64,000 nucleotides of DNA. Origin: Streptomyces sp. NRRL F-6676 (lineage in GTDB: Bacteria > Actinomycetota > Actinomycetes > Streptomycetales > Streptomycetaceae). Every line of letters starts with the position of its first letter. Positions within the stretch are counted from its first letter, which is position 1. Shown here in pieces: positions 25,031 through 33,434 of the stretch. Both the position numbers and the translations under genes were made by a program. Under the pieces are notes generated by a model. The model did no database searches. It saw only the letters and a program-made list of their open reading frames with translations, and was not told the DNA's origin. The stretch covers positions 1 to 64,000 of the forward strand of contig NZ_JOHS01000040.1 in assembly GCF_000725625.1 (NCBI RefSeq). Direction: 5' to 3'.

Positions 25031-26901
25031 GCACCATGGACACCCACAGAAGCGCGGACGCCCGCCTGGCCCGCCATGTCGTCGGGCGTGAGGACTTCCT
25101 CGCGCTGGCCCGCGCCCGCGGCGGTGCGCCCCGCGTCGCCCTGCTGCGCGACGGACAGCTCAGCAAGCGGATGCTGCTGGTGCGCGCGCTGCGGGAGGCC
25201 GTCGGGGAGCCCGTGGAGGACGCCTACCGGCGGCTCGTCGCGCTCAACCGCCGCGACCCGGCGGCCTGGCGCGCGGTCATGCTCCAGCCCTACCTCGACG
25301 AGGGCGTCGCCCGCACCCTCACCGCCCCGGAACGCGGCGAGAGCGCCGACACCTCGTGGTTCGACCGGCTGGTGCGCGCCCCGCACGCGCCCGACGGAAC
25401 GCCCTGGCCCCGGGTGCGCACCGAGTGCGACGGCCGCGTCCTGGACGTACGGCTCGCCGACCGCGGCCCCTTCCGCGACGCCCACGGGCACGTCCTCGCC
25501 GCGCCCCTCACCGACCGGGAACGGGAGCGCTGGGCGGCGACGCTCGCCGCCGCCTGGCGGATCCTCGTCCATCGGCACCCCTGGCACGCCGACGCCGTCG
25601 CCGCCTGTCTGACCACCCTCGTCCCGCTGGAGCCGGGCCCCGACGGCGGCGGCGTCAGCTCCGCCGCCCGGCGCGCGTACGGGGCCGTCGCCGCCTCCCT
25701 GCCCGACGACCCCGTCCTGCTCGCCCTCGGCCTCGTCCACGAGTTCCTGCACGTCCAGCTCGGCGCGCTGCTCGACCTGGTGCCGCTGCACGGCCCGCCC
25801 ACCGCCGCCCGCCACCACGCCCCCTGGCGCCCCGACCCGCGGCCGGCCGGCGCGCTGCTCCAGGGCACGTACGCGCACCTCGGCGTCACCGACTTCTGGC
25901 GCGCCGAACTCGCCGCCGGCACCGGCGGTGCCCGCGCCCGCCGCGAGTACGACACCTGGCGCGGCCACACCGACACCTCCGCCGGCACCCTGCTCGGCAG
26001 CGGCGAACTCCTGCCCGCCGGGGAACGGTTCGTCACCGAACTGCGCCGCGCGGTCCGCCGCCCGGACCCCGGGGCGGCACACCGGGCCGTCCTGTACACC
26101 CGCGACCAGCTCGCCGCCGGCCTCCGGGCCCTCGGGCTCGCGAGCGGCGACACCGTGCTCGTGCACTCCTCCCTGCGCGCCCTCGGACCCGTCGAGGGCG
26201 GCGCCGAGACCGTCGTGGACGCGCTCCTCGACGTCCTCGGCCCGGCCGGCACCCTCGTCGTCTACACCCAGACCCCCGACAACTCCGACCCCTCCCGCTG
26301 GCCGCACACCCGCGGCTACGCCGTCCCCGAGGAACAGTGGGACCAACTGCGGGCCGCGATGGCCCCGTTCGACCCGGACACCACCCCCGCCTACGGTGTC
26401 GGCGTGCTCCCCGAGACCGTACGGGCGCGGCCCGGCGCCCTGCGCAGCGCGCACCCGCAGAGCTCCTTCACCGCGCTCGGCCCCCGCGCCCGCGCGCTCA
26501 CCGCCGGCCACGCCCCCGACTGCCACCTCGGCGAACGCTCCCCGCTGGCCCGCCTGGAGGAGGCCGGAGCGCGGGTGCTGCTGCTCGGGGTGGGCTGGGA
26601 GGTGTGCACGGCGTTCCACCTCGCCGAGTACCGGGTGCCCGGGCGGCCCCGGCAGACGTACTCCTGCGTCGTCGGCGACGGGCGGGGCGGCCGCGCCTGG
26701 TACGCGTACACCGACGTGCGCCTCGACTCCTCGCCGTTCGCCCGCGTCGGGGCGTCCTACGAGGCCGCCGGGGACCTCGCGCGGGGGCGGGTCGGCGGCG
26801 CCGAGGGGCGGCTGTTCGCTCTGGCGCCGGCCGTCGCCCACGCCACGCGGTGGCTGACGGCGACGACGGACCGCCCCGCCGTCCCCGGAACGGATGGTTA
26901 G
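25027..26901 (+). CDS. HExxH peptide hydroxylase-like domain fused to AAC(3)-type acetyltransferase
   Basis: 624 residues from ATG 25027, four bases overlapping fxsB. Residues 1 to about 335 match the extension found on FxsB proteins, recently viewed as alpha-ketoglutarate-HExxH peptide beta-hydroxylases. The metal motif HEFLH is intact at 238-242. From about residue 356 on it is an aminoglycoside N(3)-acetyltransferase fold. Typical segments are VLVHSSLRALG, GTLVVYTQTP, the HPQSSFTALG substrate loop and HLGERSPLARLEEAGARVLLLG. The fusion suggests two peptide tailoring steps on the FxsA product, hydroxylation and acyl transfer to an amine. A role in antibiotic resistance is less likely given the operon. 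Activity of either half is inferred. Confidence 0.82.
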   Translation: MSTMDTHRSADARLARHVVGREDFLALARARGGAPRVALLRDGQLSKRMLLVRALREAVGEPVEDAYRRLVALNRRDPAAWRAVMLQPYLDEGVARTLTAPERGESADTSWFDRLVRAPHAPDGTPWPRVRTECDGRVLDVRLADRGPFRDAHGHVLAAPLTDRERERWAATLAAAWRILVHRHPWHADAVAACLTTLVPLEPGPDGGGVSSAARRAYGAVAASLPDDPVLLALGLVHEFLHVQLGALLDLVPLHGPPTAARHHAPWRPDPRPAGALLQGTYAHLGVTDFWRAELAAGTGGARARREYDTWRGHTDTSAGTLLGSGELLPAGERFVTELRRAVRRPDPGAAHRAVLYTRDQLAAGLRALGLASGDTVLVHSSLRALGPVEGGAETVVDALLDVLGPAGTLVVYTQTPDNSDPSRWPHTRGYAVPEEQWDQLRAAMAPFDPDTTPAYGVGVLPETVRARPGALRSAHPQSSFTALGPRARALTAGHAPDCHLGERSPLARLEEAGARVLLLGVGWEVCTAFHLAEYRVPGRPRQTYSCVVGDGRGGRAWYAYTDVRLDSSPFARVGASYEAAGDLARGRVGGAEGRLFALAPAVAHATRWLTATTDRPAVPGTDG

Positions 26902-26997
26902 GCCGACCCACGTCTGGCGCCCGCCCGGCGACGGCGCGACCATGGTGGGTCCGAACGGAGGCCGCAACGGGGGGCCCGGACAACGGAGTTGGTCGAC

Positions 26998-27894
26998 GTG
27001 CTGGACGACAGGGCGCTGCCGCCGCTATTCATCGAGAACGACCGCTGGGCGCTGAGCCGGCAGAGCGAGGCCTTCCGGGCCACCCGCACCCAGCTCACCG
27101 TACTTCTGTCGGGCACCGCCGCCGCCACGCTCACCGAGCACTGGGCGGGCCGCTTCTGGGCGACGCTCGCCGCCCTGTGCTACGCGCTCGCGGGCATCCT
27201 CGGCCTGTACACCGCGCGCCGCAGGGCCCGCGCCCACTGGCAGGCGCACCGCGCGGCCGCCGAGGTCGTCAAGTCGCTGGCCTGGCAGTACATGGTGCAC
27301 GGGGGGCCGTTCCACACCGGCGTCGTCGACCCGGACGGGCTGTTCGCCGAGCGGCTCGCGGACCGGCTGCGGGAGCTGCGCAAGGTCGGCTGGGAGGACC
27401 ACGGCGGCGGCACCGGCGGGCTCGCCCTCGTCCGCATCGCCGAGCAGATCACCCCGCAGATGCGCACCGTGCGCGCCAAGCCGTTCGAGGCCCGGCGCGA
27501 CTACTACGTGCGCGAACGGGTCCTGGAACAGCTCGTCTGGTACGGGAAGCGGTCCGCGCAGGCCCACCGCGCCTCCTCGCGCTGGTCGGCCGCGACCGCC
27601 GTCCTCACCGCGCTCGCGCTCGTCACGGCGGCGCTGCGGGCCTACGGCGTGCTCGGCAACTGGGACCTGACCGGACTGTTCTCCGCCGCCGCGGCGGCCG
27701 GGGTGGCCTGGCAGGAGGTGCGCAGACACCGCCCGCTGGAGTACGCGCACGCCCTCATCGAACAGGACCTGGACACCGCACGCCTCGCGATGGGCACCAC
27801 CGTCACGGAGGACGGCTGGGCCGACGCGGTCGCCGACGTGGAGCGGCTGTGCAGCCCGCAGCACACGGACTGGCTGGTGCGGTTCGGGTCGTGA
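26998..27894 (+). CDS. SLATT-like membrane protein (DUF4231), two 2TM modules
   Basis: 298 residues from GTG 26998, chosen because GGAG lies nine bases upstream; TTG 26989 is the alternative. There are two pairs of predicted membrane helices, one at about 37-75 (TEHWAGRFWATLAALCYALAG...) and one at about 198-240 (ATAVLTALALVTAALRAYGV, LTGLFSAAAAAGVAW). Each is followed by a long charged helix. The PLFIENDRWALSRQSEAFRATR start and helix-hairpin layout fit DUF4231/SLATT proteins, which are predicted pore-forming effectors in nucleotide-signalled conflict systems. It follows the Fxs operon on the same strand after 96 bases. Its convergent neighbour is a SLOG protein, the usual partner class. Function is inferred. 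Confidence 0.7.
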   Translation: MLDDRALPPLFIENDRWALSRQSEAFRATRTQLTVLLSGTAAATLTEHWAGRFWATLAALCYALAGILGLYTARRRARAHWQAHRAAAEVVKSLAWQYMVHGGPFHTGVVDPDGLFAERLADRLRELRKVGWEDHGGGTGGLALVRIAEQITPQMRTVRAKPFEARRDYYVRERVLEQLVWYGKRSAQAHRASSRWSAATAVLTALALVTAALRAYGVLGNWDLTGLFSAAAAAGVAWQEVRRHRPLEYAHALIEQDLDTARLAMGTTVTEDGWADAVADVERLCSPQHTDWLVRFGS

Positions 27895-27916
27895 GGGCGC
27901 GCCCTCGGACCGAGGT

Positions 27917-28402
27917 TCACGCGCGGGTGACGCCCGGCCGCCACAGCACCCGTACGGGAACGCCCGTACTGCGCGCGTACGCCACCACGTCCGCGGTGCC
28001 GCCCAGACCCCGCGCGGGGTGCCCGTCCCAGACGGCGATCAGCCGGTCGGCGTGGTCGACGATCCAGCGGCCCGCCGCGTAGTACGCCTCCTCGTGCGTG
28101 GGCTCGCGGGGCAGCCGGACGTGTTCCGCGCAGGCGGCGAGCAGCCGCCGGTAGGCGCCCCGCACCCGCTCGTCGCCGAGGTGCGCCTCGTAGTCCATGC
28201 CGGGGATGACGGCGGTCACCGGGACGCCGTGGTCCAGCGCGAGCTGGGCGAAGAGCTGGTCGCTGCCGGCGGCCAGCGCGCTGAGCGCCTGCGCGGCCGG
28301 CTCCGCGTTCAGCTCCTTGAGCTCCGCGACGATGCCGGCGCGCACCGCGGGCAGCGCGGCGGCGGGAACGCAGCGGTGCCCGGTGATACCGATCCGGGGC
28401 AC
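27917..28402 (-). CDS. SLOG-family nucleotide-binding protein (YpsA/LOG-like)
   Basis: 161 residues from GTG 28402 (VPRIGITGHRCV), chosen because GGAGG sits eight bases upstream; GTG 28411 would overlap that site. The start GITGHR, the middle LSALAAGSDQLFAQLALDHG and the end RLIAVWDG..GTADVVAYARSTGVPV are the hallmarks of the SLOG Rossmann-like fold. SLOG proteins bind or make nucleotide or NAD-derived ligands and often accompany SLATT channels. Here the SLATT-like gene is convergent, 22 bases away, so they are not one operon, but their ends are close. Ligand unknown. Confidence 0.78.
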   Translation of the reverse strand: MPRIGITGHRCVPAAALPAVRAGIVAELKELNAEPAAQALSALAAGSDQLFAQLALDHGVPVTAVIPGMDYEAHLGDERVRGAYRRLLAACAEHVRLPREPTHEEAYYAAGRWIVDHADRLIAVWDGHPARGLGGTADVVAYARSTGVPVRVLWRPGVTRA

Positions 28403-28547
28403 GGACACCACCTCCGCGGCATGGTCGTCACGTGCACCTTAACGGTCACCCGCCCCCGGAACCTATCGCTCACCCCCCGGCGCCGACCGTCGCAACTGTG
28501 GTGCGCCCCCCGCGCGTTGACGGCGGTCGGGAGGTCCGCCCCCGGGT

Positions 28548-29585
28548 TCAGGCGGCCAGCGGGTCGAGGACCAGCGGCTCGATCCGCCCCTCCAGCATCT
28601 CGCCCAGGCCCTGCACCGCGCACACGTCCGGCCGCTCGGCGATGTGCACGGGCATCCCGGTGGCCTGCCGCAGCATCTGGTCGAGCCCGGGCAGCAGGGC
28701 GCTGCCGCCGACCATCATGATGCCCCGGTCGGCGAGGTCGGCGACCAGGTCGGGCGGGCAGTCCCGCAGCACCTTGCCGATGCCGTCCAGGACGGCGGTG
28801 AGCGGGGTCTGGATGGCGGTGCGCACGGCGGCGGTGTCGACCTTCACCGAGCGGGGGAGCCCGGTGGCCACGTCCCGGCCGTGGATCTCGGTGACCTCGG
28901 GCCCGCCCGGGGTGAGCCCGTTGCCCGACAGGGCGATCTGAAGCGGCCGTACCGACTGGCTCGGCAGCATCAGCTCGTGCTGGTGGCGCAGGTGCTGCAC
29001 GATCGCGTGGTCCACGGCCTCGCCGCCCACCGGGATCCGCTCGGCGGTGACGATGTTGCCCAGCGACAGCACGGCGATCTGGGTGGCCGCCGCCCCGCAC
29101 ACCATGATCATCGAAGCCTCGGGGCGCTCCACCGGCAGCCCGCAGCCGACGGCCGCGGCGACCAGCGTGTCCACCAGCTCCACCCGCCGCGCCCCCAGCC
29201 CGACCATCGTCTCCACGGTGGCGCGCTGGGCCAGCGGATCGGCGTCGTGCGGGGTGCAGGCGGCCGCCCGCAGCCGGGGCTTGCGGCGCAGCGTGCGGCG
29301 CAGTTTCTCGCCGAGCAGCTGGCGCAGCATGCGCTGGGCCATCTCGATGTCGACGACCGTCCCGCCGGAGACGGGCCGCACCACCCGGATGTACGACGGC
29401 GTGCGCCCGGTCATCTTCTCGGCGAACTCACCGACCGCGATCAGCGCCCCGGTCTGCGTGTTGACGGCGGCGGCACTGGGCTGGTCGACGACCAGCCCGA
29501 CCCCCTTCACATAGACACGGGTCCTCGCCGCCCCCAGATCGACGGCGAAGTGGCAACGGCGCAACTGCTCCAGACTCGCGGTCAC
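28548..29585 (-). CDS. mbl: Actin-like protein, MreB/Mbl family
   Basis: 345 residues from GTG 29585 (VTASLEQLRRCHFAVDLGAARTRVYV); GGAGG precedes it at eight bases, whereas the longer frame start has none. It is an actin-fold ATPase: phosphate 1 motif DLGAARTRVYV at about 16-26, connect region with MIMVCGAAATQIAVL near 160-175, and the C-terminal GGSALLPGLDQML adenosine motif near 295. In Streptomyces such proteins act in spore-wall assembly rather than rod shape. The position after the Fxs/SLATT genes fits my memory that mbl is SCO2451. Divergence in the phosphate motif (DLGAART, not DLGTANT) supports Mbl over the main MreB. Confidence 0.82.
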   Translation of the reverse strand: MTASLEQLRRCHFAVDLGAARTRVYVKGVGLVVDQPSAAAVNTQTGALIAVGEFAEKMTGRTPSYIRVVRPVSGGTVVDIEMAQRMLRQLLGEKLRRTLRRKPRLRAAACTPHDADPLAQRATVETMVGLGARRVELVDTLVAAAVGCGLPVERPEASMIMVCGAAATQIAVLSLGNIVTAERIPVGGEAVDHAIVQHLRHQHELMLPSQSVRPLQIALSGNGLTPGGPEVTEIHGRDVATGLPRSVKVDTAAVRTAIQTPLTAVLDGIGKVLRDCPPDLVADLADRGIMMVGGSALLPGLDQMLRQATGMPVHIAERPDVCAVQGLGEMLEGRIEPLVLDPLAA

Positions 29586-29739
29586 GGCGACATCCTCCCG
29601 AGGCACGGACCGTGGGGCCTCCGGCCGGCGGCCCCTCACTCGCATCGTGGGACCGGCCGTGCGATGCCGCGCGCGGAGCTGGGCCGAGCGGGCAGCACCC
29701 GGACGGGTGAACTCGGGATGCGTGCTCGGGAAGACGAGG

Positions 29740-30729
29740 TCAGCCCTCCGTGACCGCCGGCTCCAGCAGGGTCAGCGTCCGGTGGTCCGCGTCCACCTCC
29801 GCGCGGACGCCGAGGGGCAGCGGCAGGTTCGGCGAGTGGTGGCCGAAGTCGACCTGGGCGAGGACCGGGATGTCCCGCCGCCCCAGGACGTCGAGGACCA
29901 CGTCCCGCAGCTCCGCGCGCTGCCCGCCGCCCTCGTGCGGCTCGACCTCGGTCGGGACGCCGACCACCATGCCCGCGATCCGGTCCAGCACCCCGGACAG
30001 CCGCAGCGTGTGCAGGTCGTTCCAGACCCGCGAGACCGGCCGCTGAAGCTCCTCCCAGAACAGCACGGCGCCGTCGAACAGTTCGGGGGCCGGGGCGAAC
30101 GGCGTCGCCTGCAACAGGATCAGCCGGTTCAGCAGCCCGCCGAACAGCGGGCCCCGCGCACGGCCCGGCCGCCAGGTCTCCCACACCTCCCGGGCCGGCA
30201 GCGCGCCCGGCGCCTCGGCCTTGGTGAGCACCCGGGTGTAGAGGTCGACGAGCTCGGAGCGGCGGGCCTCGTCGCCCAGCGTGTACCAGTCACTGCCGAA
30301 GCCGTGGGTGGCGAGGTCGGCGTGCAGGCCGACGAGGCCGGTGCGGGAGTGCAGCGCCATGTGCAGCAGCGAGATGTCGCTGTAGCCGATGAGCGGCTTG
30401 GGGTCGGCCCGGATCGCGTCCAGGTCGATCAGGTCCAGATAGCCGATGGTCGTCTGCCCGCCGGTGTGCGCGACGATCGCCCGCACCTCCGGGTCCCGGA
30501 GCAGACCGTTGAGCTCGTCGGCCTGCTCCGCCGGGGTGCCCGACGCCCACCAGCGGGTGCGCGCCGGGTCGACCAGCGGGCTGACCCGTACCCGGAAACC
30601 CATCCGCTCGAGCATCGCCACACCGCGGGCGAGCAGCGGTTCCTCGCCCGGCTCGAGCTGGCCCGAGAGCGCGGTGACGACCACGAGGTCGCCGGGACGC
30701 AGCGCACGGGGACGAAGGGTCGCGGGCAT
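29740..30729 (-). CDS. S66-family LD-carboxypeptidase
   Basis: 329 residues from ATG 30729, with GGAGGAG upstream. The S66 fold is clear: LRPGDLVVVTALSG near the start, AIVAHTGGQTTIGYLD near 90, and GYSDIS near 120 holding the nucleophilic Ser of the Ser-Glu-His triad. GPLFGGLLNRL is in the second domain and VDFGHHSPNLPLP near the C-terminus carries the His. These cytoplasmic enzymes remove D-Ala from murein tetrapeptides during recycling, or, as MccF types, cleave peptide-nucleotide antibiotics. No signal peptide is seen. It is a single gene; the MccF alternative cannot be ruled out. Confidence 0.88.
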   Translation of the reverse strand: MPATLRPRALRPGDLVVVTALSGQLEPGEEPLLARGVAMLERMGFRVRVSPLVDPARTRWWASGTPAEQADELNGLLRDPEVRAIVAHTGGQTTIGYLDLIDLDAIRADPKPLIGYSDISLLHMALHSRTGLVGLHADLATHGFGSDWYTLGDEARRSELVDLYTRVLTKAEAPGALPAREVWETWRPGRARGPLFGGLLNRLILLQATPFAPAPELFDGAVLFWEELQRPVSRVWNDLHTLRLSGVLDRIAGMVVGVPTEVEPHEGGGQRAELRDVVLDVLGRRDIPVLAQVDFGHHSPNLPLPLGVRAEVDADHRTLTLLEPAVTEG

Positions 30730-30828
30730 GGGGGTCTCCTCCTCGCTGATCAACAACGGCCGGGCAACAAGACCCGTGCCACCGATATTCCGCCGCCGCA
30801 CACCGGTGAGCCGGCCGTGCCGGCGGGC

Positions 30829-32295
30829 CTACGGCACCCGCAGCGCCCGCTTCAGCAGCTTGCCCATGTCGTTGCGCGGCAGGGCGGGCACGAAGTGGAC
30901 GGTGCGGGGCCGCTTGTGCGGCGCGAGCCGCTCCGCCACGTGCGCCGACAGCGCCTCGGCGGCCGGCGGCGCCGCCGGGTCCGCGGCCACCACCCACGCC
31001 ACCACCCGCTCGCCGAGATCCGCGTCCGGCTCGCCCGTGACGGCGGCCTCGCTCACCCCCGGGTGCTCCAGCAGCGCGTTCTCGATCTCCCCGGCGCCGA
31101 TCTTGTAGCCGCCGCTCTTGATCAGGTCCGTCGCCTTGCGGCCCACGATGCGGACGTAGCCGTCCGGCTCCCGTACCGCCATGTCCCCGGTGCGGAACCA
31201 GCCGTCGGCGGTGAACGCGCCGGCGGTCGCGTCCGGGCGGTGCAGATAGCCGGTGAACAGGTTCGGCCCGCGCACCTGGATCTCGCCGACCGTCTCCCCG
31301 TCGTACGCGGCGATCGGCGCCCCGTCCTCCTCCACCAGTCGCAGCTCCACCCCCGGCAGGGGCAGCCCGACGGTGCCCGGCCGGGCCTCGCCGTCGGCGC
31401 GGACGGCGGTGTTCATCAGCGTCTCCGTCATGCCGTACCGCTCGACGACCCGGCGCCCGGTCGCCGCCGCGATCCGCTCGTGGTCGTGGACGGGCAGCGC
31501 GGCCGACCCGGAGACCAGCAGCCGGGCCCCGGCGAGGGCCCTGACCAACTCCGGGTCGCCGGGCAGTGCCTCGGCGATCCGGTGGTACATCGTGGGCACC
31601 CCGAACAGCATCGTCGCCCCGTCGTTCAGCTCCCGGGCCACGCCCTCGGCGGTGAACCGGCCCAGGTGGCGTACGACACCGCCGCGCCGCAGCGGGCCGA
31701 GGACGCCGAGGATCAGCCCGTGCACATGGAACAGCGGCAGCCCGTGCACGAGGACGTCGTCGCCGGTCCACTGCCAGACGTCGGCCAGCGCGTCCAGCGT
31801 GGCGGCGACGGCCCGCCGGGGGATGACGGCGCCCTTGGGCGGACCGGTGGTCCCGGAGGTGTAGACGACGAAGGCGGGGTCCTCGTCCCCGGGCTCCCCG
31901 TCCACTGCCGTAGCCCCGCCGCCGGGGGCGTCGACCTCGACGTCCAGACGCCGCAACCCGCTCACCGCCTCCGGTAGTTCGTCCCCCGGAGCCGCGAGAA
32001 GGAGTTCCGGCGCACTGTCCGCGAGGATGTGCCCCAACTCGGCATGCCCCGACCGGGGGTTGAGGGGAACGACGGGGAGGCCCGCCTCGAGCGCGGCCAC
32101 GACCCCCACCGCCGTCTCCAGCACCGGTGTCGCCCACACCGCCACCCGCCCACCGCCCGCGGCCTCGCGGATCCGCACCGCGAGCGCCCGCGCGGCGGCG
32201 GCCAGTTCGCCGTGGCTCAGGGCGCGGGAGCCGAAGCGCAGGGCGGGCCTTCGCGCGGCCGAGTTGTCCGTGGACACCGGGAACAACAGGGACAC
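30829..32295 (-). CDS. matB: Malonyl-CoA synthetase MatB
   Basis: 488 residues from GTG 32295 (VSLLFPVSTDNS), chosen for GAGGAG upstream; a longer start adds 12 unrelated residues. It is an ANL-superfamily acyl-CoA ligase. P-loop VVYTSGTTGPPKGAV is near 145-160, GLPLFHVHGLILG near 185, RYGMTETLMNT near 285, TGDMAVREPDGYVRIVGRKATDLIKSGG in two parts around 370-400, and the C-terminal lysine region NDMGKLLKRAL at the end. The sequence agrees closely, as I remember it, with the structurally studied S. coelicolor MatB, which makes malonyl- and methylmalonyl-CoA from the free diacids, ATP and CoA. This could feed polyketide synthesis. Confidence 0.93.
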   Translation of the reverse strand: MSLLFPVSTDNSAARRPALRFGSRALSHGELAAAARALAVRIREAAGGGRVAVWATPVLETAVGVVAALEAGLPVVPLNPRSGHAELGHILADSAPELLLAAPGDELPEAVSGLRRLDVEVDAPGGGATAVDGEPGDEDPAFVVYTSGTTGPPKGAVIPRRAVAATLDALADVWQWTGDDVLVHGLPLFHVHGLILGVLGPLRRGGVVRHLGRFTAEGVARELNDGATMLFGVPTMYHRIAEALPGDPELVRALAGARLLVSGSAALPVHDHERIAAATGRRVVERYGMTETLMNTAVRADGEARPGTVGLPLPGVELRLVEEDGAPIAAYDGETVGEIQVRGPNLFTGYLHRPDATAGAFTADGWFRTGDMAVREPDGYVRIVGRKATDLIKSGGYKIGAGEIENALLEHPGVSEAAVTGEPDADLGERVVAWVVAADPAAPPAAEALSAHVAERLAPHKRPRTVHFVPALPRNDMGKLLKRALRVP

Positions 32296-32506
32296 GCGGC
32301 ACACTCCTCGCTCGGGACGGCTACCCGACACGCGAACCTACGCGGCCACCACCACGTCCGCCACCACGCAGCTCACGTCGTCCGGGGCGCCCGCCCCCGG
32401 CAAGGGGGCGGCGGGCCCCGGGCGGACGCGTGTGCTTGTTAGCCTCGCGGGAGCCGGTCCGTGTCGGGGCCGTGCCCGTCGTCGTCCGAGGTCAGGAGTC
32501 CGTGCC

Positions 32507-33382
32507 ATGTCCCGCATAGCCCTCGCCACCTACCGGCCCGGCCCGGACGCACCCCAGGACCGCGATCTGCCCGTGCTGGTGGCGGCGCTCGACGCGGCCG
32601 GGGCGCGGGCGGAGGCGGTGTGCTGGGACGACCCGGAGGCCGACTGGGCCGCCTACGACCTCGTCGTCATCCGCTCCACCTGGGACTACAGCTGGCGGGT
32701 GGAGGAGTTCACGGCGTGGACCGAGCGGTGCGGGAAGCTGACCCGGCTGGCCAACCCGGCCCCGGTCGTACGGTGGAACATGGACAAGCGGTACCTGGGC
32801 GAACTGTCCGCCGCCGGCGTTCCGACGGTCCCCACCCGCTATCTCGCCCCCGGCGACCCCGTCGACCTGCCCGGGGACCGGGAGTACGTCATCAAGCCGA
32901 CGTCCGGAGCGGGCTCCCGGTACGCCGCGCGGTACACCCCCGGCGAGCGCGAGACCGCCGTACGGCACCTGGAGCGGATGCACGCGGAGGGGCTGACCGC
33001 GATGGTGCAGCCGTATCTGAAGGGCATCGACGCCACCGGCGAACGCCCGCTGCAATTCTTCAGCGGACGCCTGCTGCACGCGGGCCGCAAGCAGGCGGTA
33101 CTGACGGCCGGCACGCCTTTCGACGTACGCAAGACGGCGCACCCGGGAATCGAGGTGTGGAAGCCGACGGAGGCGGAGACCGCGGTGGCCGAGCGAGCGC
33201 TGGCGGCGGTGCCGGGCGCCCCCGACCTGCTGTACGCACGGGTCGACCTGGTCGACGGCGACGACGGCCGGCCGTGCGTGATGGAACTCGAACTGGTGGA
33301 GCCGAACCTGTTCCTGTGGCTGCATCCGGGTTCGGTGCCGGTGGTGACGGCGGAGATCCTGCGGACGGCGGCCGGCGTCTGA
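32507..33382 (+). CDS. ATP-grasp fold ligase-like protein
   Basis: 291 residues from ATG 32507, with AGGAG 9 bases upstream. The N-terminal domain (ALATYRPGP, LVVIRSTWDYSWRVEEF) resembles a pre-ATP-grasp domain. The ATP-grasp core contains REYVIKPTSGAGSRYAARYT at about 128-147 (the ATP-binding lysine and glycine loop), MVQPYLKGID near 166 and, at the end, the metal-binding ELELVEPNLFLW near 267. RimK-like enzymes of this kind join a carboxylate to an amine via an acyl-phosphate. The substrate is unknown and no biosynthetic neighbours are seen; it is divergent from matB across a 211-base gap. Confidence 0.88.
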   Translation: MSRIALATYRPGPDAPQDRDLPVLVAALDAAGARAEAVCWDDPEADWAAYDLVVIRSTWDYSWRVEEFTAWTERCGKLTRLANPAPVVRWNMDKRYLGELSAAGVPTVPTRYLAPGDPVDLPGDREYVIKPTSGAGSRYAARYTPGERETAVRHLERMHAEGLTAMVQPYLKGIDATGERPLQFFSGRLLHAGRKQAVLTAGTPFDVRKTAHPGIEVWKPTEAETAVAERALAAVPGAPDLLYARVDLVDGDDGRPCVMELELVEPNLFLWLHPGSVPVVTAEILRTAAGV

Positions 33383-33391
33383 CGGTCGATC

Positions 33392-33420
33392 TTTTCCGCG
33401 TCGTCTGACACCGGCCTCCC
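33392..33420. repeat. 29-bp direct repeat, left copy (flanks marR/SDR)
   Basis: A 29-bp stretch containing GACACCGGCCTCCC is repeated at 34876-34904 with 26 of 29 bases identical. The copies bracket the MarR/SDR pair in direct orientation. Confidence 0.7.
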
Positions 33421-33434
33421 CCTCACGCGGAAGC

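Noticed and set aside
26092..26901. Stand-alone aminoglycoside resistance gene
   Set aside because: The acetyltransferase part has no own start and is in frame with the HExxH domain in the Fxs operon, so a peptide-tailoring role is favoured.
26998..28402. SLATT-SLOG operon
   Set aside because: The two genes are convergent, so they are not one transcript; only proximity links them.
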